Shown here: positions 5,995 through 10,387 of the stretch, in pieces
Numbering within the stretch: position 1 is the first letter of the stretch
Layout: every line of letters starts with the position of its first letter
NCBI GenBank assembly: GCA_012523155.1
Contig: JAAYJB010000196.1
Span: 1-10,387 of the forward strand
DNA from: Synergistaceae bacterium
GTDB lineage: Bacteria > Synergistota > Synergistia > Synergistales > Aminobacteriaceae
DNA length: 10,387 nt
Direction: 5' to 3'
The notes under the pieces: model-generated
What the model saw: the letters and a program-made list of their open reading frames with translations, nothing else
Database searches by the model: none
Told to the model about the DNA's origin: nothing
Program-made: the position numbers and the translations under genes

Positions 5995-6966
5995 TTATTT
6001 CAGGATGCCGGCTTCCTTGAAGTACTTGAGTGCGCCGGGGTGATAGGGTATCAGCATCTTGTCGGGCTCGGCCACGAGGTCGGGACCGAAGCCGCGGACT
6101 GCGGCCGCCACGCTGCGCACGCCCTCAAGGTTCTCATAGAGGGACTTGGTCATCTGGAAGACGAGATCCTCGGGGATATCCTCCCTGGTGATGATAAGGT
6201 CGGCAGGGTCTCCGCAGGTCTCTACGTCATAGTCCTGGTTCGGGTAGGTCCCGGCCTTAAGAACTCTCTTGTCAATGAGGGGGTTGATCTTCTTCAGGGC
6301 CTGGTATCCATCTTCCTCGATGGGAAGAATGACGACCTTGTTGGTGACCATAAGCTCGCTGATGGCTGAGGCGCCGGGGGTGAAACCGAGGATGGCTCCC
6401 TGGATGAGACCGTCTGACATCATATCGACGGCCTGGCTGGCTTCCACGTATTCCGGGGTAATGTCCTTGTAGGTGAGGCCGTACGCAGCAAGGATCTCCC
6501 GTGCGTCAAGCTCTCCGCCGCTGCCTACGGGTCCCACTGCGACCCTTTTGCCTTTGAAATCGCTGATGGACTTGATCCCCTCGTCCTTCAGGGCTACCAC
6601 GGTTTTGGCATCGAACATGACGCCGCCCGTAAGAGCACGAAGCCATGTATGAGGCTTGCCCTCGTACTTCTCGATGCCGTTGAATGCCCTGTAGGCCTCA
6701 TTGGCCCTGCAGACAGCCACTTCAATGTCCTTCGTGCGGATCATGTCGATATTCTGAACGGCGCCGGCAGTAGCGATCGCAACAGCTTTCATATCCTTGA
6801 TATTGGCGTTCCATATCTTCGCCATGGCCATGCCTACCGGGTAGTTCATTCCTCCAACCCCCGCGGTTCCCATGGTGATATGGGTCACGGCAAACGCAGC
6901 GCTGCTGAAAAGGAACAGAGAGAGCATTACAGCTGCAAGAACTATGTTTCTTCTTCCCTTAATCAT
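5995..6966 (-). CDS. TRAP transporter solute-binding protein, TAXI family
   Basis: The periplasmic receptor that captures a substrate and delivers it to the fused TRAP permease encoded just upstream. It has 323 residues, normal for TAXI proteins. Residues 1-26 are a signal peptide with basic MIKGRR, a hydrophobic core and an AFA cleavage site before VTH. The mature protein opens with ITMGTAGVGGMNYPVGMAMAKIWN, the TAXI hallmark. Typical segments follow: AGAVQNIDMIRTKDIEVAVCRANEAYRAFNG (about 67-98), DFKGKRVAVGPVGSGGELDAREILAAYGL (about 137-165) and a YHPGALKYFKEAGI end. The start is supported by AAGGAGG 7-8 bases upstream. The gene is second in its operon, 81 bases after the permease, with stem-loops between. 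The substrate is unknown; characterised TAXI systems carry dicarboxylates or amino acids such as glutamate. Confidence 0.95.
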   Translation of the reverse strand: MIKGRRNIVLAAVMLSLFLFSSAAFAVTHITMGTAGVGGMNYPVGMAMAKIWNANIKDMKAVAIATAGAVQNIDMIRTKDIEVAVCRANEAYRAFNGIEKYEGKPHTWLRALTGGVMFDAKTVVALKDEGIKSISDFKGKRVAVGPVGSGGELDAREILAAYGLTYKDITPEYVEASQAVDMMSDGLIQGAILGFTPGASAISELMVTNKVVILPIEEDGYQALKKINPLIDKRVLKAGTYPNQDYDVETCGDPADLIITREDIPEDLVFQMTKSLYENLEGVRSVAAAVRGFGPDLVAEPDKMLIPYHPGALKYFKEAGILK

Positions 6967-6982
6967 GTTTCATCCTCCTTCT

Positions 6983-7014
6983 GGGCTCAGCCCGACTTTG
7001 TGGGAATATCCCAC
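6983..7014 (-). other. Two intercistronic stem-loops before the TAXI gene
   Basis: Between permease and receptor lie GTGGGA/TCCCAC (7000-7005 with 7009-7014, 3-base loop) and GGGCT/AGCCC (6983-6987 with 6989-6993). Neither is followed by a T run, so they are not terminators. They could act as mRNA stabilising or processing elements that raise receptor levels over permease levels, a common need for binding-protein transporters. This role is inference. Confidence 0.45.
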
Positions 7015-7047
7015 GATATTTCGATTACCGACTGCAAAAAAGCATGT

Positions 7048-9018
7048 TTATTGTACGGTTTTTTCTTCCGTTTGCCTTCCGTATTTTTTCCGAATATACA
7101 GCGTTCCTGCGATGGCAATCGCAGCAAGCCCGAAACCGATCAAATCGGAATTGATTCCAGGTGCTATAAGCGAAAGGGCGGAAGCGAAAAACAGCAGCCT
7201 TATCAGGAAGGGAAGGTTTACGAAAAGGAAACCTTCAACTGCAACTGACAGCAGCGCCGCACCCATGAGACCTGAAACTGCAGCCCACGCGATGACCAGG
7301 GAACTGTCCGCCTGGAGAAGTATTGCCGGCGCATAGATGAAGAAAAATGGAACGATGAATCCGGCGAGAGCCAGCTTGAACGCTGCCCAGCCCACCTCGT
7401 TGGTTCCGGCCCCTGACATGCCGGCCGCTACGTAGGATGCAAGAGCGACAGGCGGTGTCACCGTGGAAAGGCAGGCGAAATAGAATACGAAGAAGTGGGC
7501 CTGAAGCCCCGGCACTTTCATCTCGTGAAGTATGGGGACCGCTATTGTTGCCGCGATGATGTAGCATGCACTCGTCGGCAGTCCCATGCCCAGCACTATG
7601 GAGACCACCATGCACAGGACAAGCGTGACGAAAAGACTCCCATAGGAGAGGGCCACGATATTGTCAGCCAGGATGATGCCGATTCCCGTCATTGAAAGCA
7701 CTGCCACTACGAAACCTGCATTTGCCATGGCAACGCTCAGACTGAGACAGGACCGGGCAGAGGAAACTGCCAGAGGAATGAGCTTGTCAACGCCCATTCT
7801 CGTCTCCTTCCTGAGGAAGGACAGGAGCCATGTGACAAGTATGGAATAAAAAGCTGCGTACAGGGGGGTAAAATGCTGCATGAGCAGCACAACGAGAATT
7901 ATGATGGGCAGAAACATGTGCCCGTACCGAAGTATGGTTTTTTTCACGTCAGGAAGATCTTCTTTTTCGAGACCTTTAAGGCCGATCTTCCTTGCCCGGA
8001 GGTCGACCTGGAAGAAAACCGCTGCGAAATAGAGCACGGCCGGAATAACTGCGGCCGCAGCGATTGAAATGTAGGGGATCCCCAGGAATTCAGCCATGAT
8101 GAAGGCGCCGGTTCCCATGATGGGCGGCATGATCTGCCCGCCGGTAGAAGCCGCGGCCTCGATGGCACCTGCGAAATACGGCTTGTATCCTATTTTCTTC
8201 ATGAGAGGAATGGTGAAGGCTCCCGAGGTCGCCACGTTGGTGGCCGCACTGCCGCTGATCATTCCCACAAGCGCGCTTCCGATAACCGCAACCTTGGCCG
8301 GGCCTCCAACGAGTCGGCCTCCGAGGGCGAGAGAGACATCATTGAAGAGCGTGCCGAGACCGCTTTTCTCAAGGAAGGACGAAAAAACGATGAAGAGCAC
8401 GAGATATGTAGCCGCGATGCCGATGGGGAGCCCATATATGCCTTCAGTGGTGAGATACATCTGGTAGATGATCCTCTGTATCGTATAGCCCCTGTGGGAA
8501 AGCACCCCGGGAATATGTCTGCCCAAAAAGGCATAAAGAAGGAAAACAATGGCAAGGATGAGCAAACCTTTTCCTGCTACACGCCTGCAGGCCTCAAGCA
8601 CCAGCAGGATGGCAACAGCTCCGAAATAGTAATCACGTGGAAGTGCCACACCGCCCCTCAGTGCGAAGGCATCCACGTTGATCACGGTGTACCCGCACAC
8701 GGCTATCGAAGCGACGATCAGCACCAGGTCCATGAAGCTGGGCCTGGTCTGGACAGACCTGCCTGAAGCCGGGTAATACATCCAGACAAGAGCGAGAATG
8801 AACCCCAGGTGTATCGCTCTGTGCTTGAACATGGGAGGCATTCCGAACCTCGACGTTACAAGGTGATAGAGGATAAACACGCAGGACAAGACTATAATCG
8901 AGGTAGTCCAGAAAGGACTCAGTTCAGTGCGATATCGGCATTCTTTCGTGGCTTTTCTCAGGACAGCATCGCCCTGGGTAGCCGGCTCGCACTGTGTGAC
9001 GCCAAATTCCTTTGCCAT
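7048..9018 (-). CDS. TRAP transporter permease, fused 4TM/12TM (DctQM-type)
   Basis: An inner-membrane protein of 656 residues combining the small (DctQ-like) and large (DctM-like) TRAP subunits, as is usual for TAXI systems; import is driven by a Na+ or H+ gradient. The hydrophilic N-terminus (1-35) is followed by hydrophobic segments of the small part (about 38-165) and then the large part. Conserved large-subunit motifs are SGSAATNVATSGAFTIPLMKK (255-275), EAAASTGGQIMPPIMG (287-302), VLGMGLPTSACY (475-486) and TPPVALASYVAAGMSG (521-536). The ATG at 9018 is preferred over the longer frame (start at 9066) because GGAGGG lies at ideal distance before it. It is first in a two-gene unit with the TAXI receptor, with a promoter upstream (9085-9113). 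The substrate cannot be read from sequence. Confidence 0.95.
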   Translation of the reverse strand: MAKEFGVTQCEPATQGDAVLRKATKECRYRTELSPFWTTSIIVLSCVFILYHLVTSRFGMPPMFKHRAIHLGFILALVWMYYPASGRSVQTRPSFMDLVLIVASIAVCGYTVINVDAFALRGGVALPRDYYFGAVAILLVLEACRRVAGKGLLILAIVFLLYAFLGRHIPGVLSHRGYTIQRIIYQMYLTTEGIYGLPIGIAATYLVLFIVFSSFLEKSGLGTLFNDVSLALGGRLVGGPAKVAVIGSALVGMISGSAATNVATSGAFTIPLMKKIGYKPYFAGAIEAAASTGGQIMPPIMGTGAFIMAEFLGIPYISIAAAAVIPAVLYFAAVFFQVDLRARKIGLKGLEKEDLPDVKKTILRYGHMFLPIIILVVLLMQHFTPLYAAFYSILVTWLLSFLRKETRMGVDKLIPLAVSSARSCLSLSVAMANAGFVVAVLSMTGIGIILADNIVALSYGSLFVTLVLCMVVSIVLGMGLPTSACYIIAATIAVPILHEMKVPGLQAHFFVFYFACLSTVTPPVALASYVAAGMSGAGTNEVGWAAFKLALAGFIVPFFFIYAPAILLQADSSLVIAWAAVSGLMGAALLSVAVEGFLFVNLPFLIRLLFFASALSLIAPGINSDLIGFGLAAIAIAGTLYIRKKYGRQTEEKTVQ

Positions 9019-9084
9019 GTAATTCCCTCCGTAAAGGTACTTTGAAATGTTGATGCCACTTCCCATTTATCTTATGCATAATAT

Positions 9085-9113
9085 ATTCTATACGCACCGA
9101 GAAAGAAAAGCAA
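9085..9113 (-). promoter_or_regulatory. Promoter of the TRAP permease/TAXI unit
   Basis: On the minus strand TTGCTT (9113-9108), a 17-base spacer and TAGAAT (9090-9085) give a transcription start near 9078 and a leader of about 60 bases. The palindrome TATGCATA (9074-9081) lies at the start site and could be an operator. The surrounding stretch is AT-rich. Confidence 0.5.
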
Positions 9114-9127
9114 AATGTATAATGTAT
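9114..9127. repeat. Tandem 7-bp repeat abutting the -35 box
   Basis: AATGTAT occurs twice in immediate succession (9114-9120, 9121-9127) directly upstream of the predicted -35 box of the TRAP promoter. It could be a UP-like element or a regulator site, or chance in AT-rich DNA. Confidence 0.4.
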
Positions 9128-9154
9128 TCATTCCTTCAATTCTCTCAGTCGCAC

Positions 9155-9192
9155 AAAAATAAGAGGCACCTGAATTTTTCCGGGTGCCTCTT
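9155..9192 (-). terminator. Terminator of the second TRAP permease
   Basis: A 10-bp perfect stem (9161-9170 with 9183-9192) with a 12-base loop is followed on the minus strand by ATTTTT (9160-9155). It begins 25 bases past the permease stop and separates this unit from the next TRAP unit. Confidence 0.85.
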
Positions 9193-9217
9193 TTCTGCAC
9201 TGTAAAGCGAAATTGTA

Positions 9218-10387
9218 TTATAGAGTCTTTTTCTTCATGGACTGTTTCTGGAGGAACCACATGACTGCCATTATGGCAATTCCGATGGAGTCCGTCAGCA
9301 GCCCCGGGAAAATAAGCGTTATGGCCGCTCCAAGGAACACGACCCGCTCGATAAAATTGAGCGTTCTCATCCAATACCCCGATCCGGCCAGGGCTAGCGC
9401 AAAAGCTCCTATCAGGGAGGTCACGACCATAAGGAGGATCTCCGGAAGCGTCGTGTCGATGAGGAGAAGTCCGGGGTTGTATACAAAAATGTACGGGATC
9501 ATGAACCCTGCCAGTGCGAGTTTCAAGCCGTTGAACCCTGTTTTCACAGGGTCGCCTCCCGCAATGCCCGCTCCGGCATACGCAGCCAGGGCGACGGGGG
9601 GGGTCAGGTCGGCAACGATCCCGAAGTAGAAGATGAAGAGGTGTGCCGCCATGATGGGCACGCCGAACTTCATTATTGCAGGAGCAGCCATGGACGCGAG
9701 GACAATGTATTTCGCGGTGGTTGGAAGGCCCATGCCGAGTATGATGGAGGCGATCATGGTGAGCACAAGGGTGAAGAAGAAGCTCCCCCCGGAAAGCACA
9801 ACGATTCCATTGGCTATTTTCAGCCCCACACCGGTAAGCGTCACCACTCCGATGATGATCCCTGCGCAGGCACAAGCCGCCGACACGCCTATAGCGGACC
9901 GTGCACCGTTTTCCAGCGCCTCGAATATATCCTTGAAGTTGAGCCTGGTATTTTTCCGCATCATGGCGATGACAACAGTCACAATAATGCAGACAAGCGC
10001 AGCCCTCAGGGGCGTGTACCCCTTGACGAGAAGATAGACGATGACGAAAAGGGGAAGGAGAAGGTGCCAGCCATCAGCGAAGACCTTTTTGATGTCGGGA
10101 AGCCTGTCCTTGGGGATCCCCTGGAGCCCGAGCCTCTTGGCCTCAAAATGCACCATGAGTCCCACGGCGAGATAATACAGGATCGCAGGAAGGGCCGCCG
10201 CTATGGCTATTTCGATATAGGCTATTCCGATAAACTGGGACATAACAAAGGCAGCGGCTCCCATGATCGGGGGCATAAGCTGTCCTCCTGTTGATGCAGC
10301 CGCTTCCACCGCTCCAGCAAACTCCGCTTTGTATCCGATGCTCTTCATGAGCGGTATGGTGAAGGTACCCGTTGTTACCACGTTCGC
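9218..10387 (-). CDS. Second fused TRAP permease (N-terminal part outside window)
   Basis: The frame is open to the right edge, so 389 C-terminal residues are seen; by comparison with the neighbouring paralogue about 260 N-terminal residues are missing. The visible part is the large (DctM-like) domain: ANVVTTGTFTIPLMKS at the edge, EAAASTGGQLMPPIMG, ILGMGLPTTAKY and LTPPVALAAYAGAGIAGG, each matching the paralogue at 7048-9018 with clear divergence elsewhere. It ends in a basic tail (KQSMKKKTL). It is followed at once by its own terminator, so no receptor gene lies downstream; its TAXI partner should be upstream beyond the window, or it shares the receptor at 5995-6966. The substrate is unknown. 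Confidence 0.93.
   Translation of the reverse strand, partial: ANVVTTGTFTIPLMKSIGYKAEFAGAVEAAASTGGQLMPPIMGAAAFVMSQFIGIAYIEIAIAAALPAILYYLAVGLMVHFEAKRLGLQGIPKDRLPDIKKVFADGWHLLLPLFVIVYLLVKGYTPLRAALVCIIVTVVIAMMRKNTRLNFKDIFEALENGARSAIGVSAACACAGIIIGVVTLTGVGLKIANGIVVLSGGSFFFTLVLTMIASIILGMGLPTTAKYIVLASMAAPAIMKFGVPIMAAHLFIFYFGIVADLTPPVALAAYAGAGIAGGDPVKTGFNGLKLALAGFMIPYIFVYNPGLLLIDTTLPEILLMVVTSLIGAFALALAGSGYWMRTLNFIERVVFLGAAITLIFPGLLTDSIGIAIMAVMWFLQKQSMKKKTL

Noticed and set aside
6649..7248. Plus-strand open frame of 199 codons across the TAXI/permease junction
   Set aside because: It is antisense to the signal peptide region and intergenic stem-loops, with no recognisable domain or ribosome binding site.
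9072..9875. Long minus-strand open frame of 267 codons overlapping the second TRAP permease
   Set aside because: It is an out-of-frame shadow rich in Arg, His, Cys and Pro, with no membrane segments or family motifs; the overlapping TRAP frame is unmistakable.

Overview
The window looks like a chromosomal segment of a strictly anaerobic, amino-acid-using bacterium. The evidence is Na+-linked transport genes (an OadB-type decarboxylase beta subunit and two fused TRAP permeases, one with a TAXI receptor), a radical SAM enzyme, a DUF523/TudS-type iron-sulfur protein and a class I glutamine synthetase with no visible adenylylation motif. Gene content and codon style would suit Synergistota, but this is an impression from gene content and no marker gene settles it. 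I see no insertion sequence, integrase, tRNA, rRNA or CRISPR array.

Layout. Positions 1-723 (+) hold the C-terminal 240 residues of glutamine synthetase. It converges on an OadB-like membrane protein gene (798-1919, -), and the two share a bidirectional terminator (735-772). Upstream of oadB is a complete regulatory leader on the minus strand: a sigma70 promoter (2093-2120), a structured RNA whose conserved segments match the yybP-ykoY (Mn2+) riboswitch pattern (2000-2087), and an intrinsic terminator (1963-2003) that shares bases with the aptamer. Divergent from it lie a DUF4403 exported protein (2275-3732, +) and, behind its own promoter, a radical SAM protein with a C-terminal cysteine-rich region (3866-5263, +).

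From about 5400 to the right edge everything is on the minus strand. A DUF523/TudS-like gene (5400-5846) has an abnormal start region. A two-gene TRAP unit follows in transcription order: fused DctQM-type permease (9018 to 7048), then TAXI substrate-binding protein (6966 to 5995), with a promoter at 9085-9113 and a terminator at 5932-5963. A second, paralogous fused TRAP permease (10387 to 9218) is cut by the window edge and ends at its own terminator (9155-9192).

How the genes may work together (inference). The TRAP systems would import organic acids or amino acids using a Na+ or H+ gradient, the OadB-like protein belongs to a Na+-pump family, and glutamine synthetase handles nitrogen. The most interesting item is the riboswitch-like attenuator in front of an orphan OadB. 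The class resembled normally controls manganese exporters and metal-handling membrane proteins, so either the ligand or the role of this OadB-like protein may be unusual.
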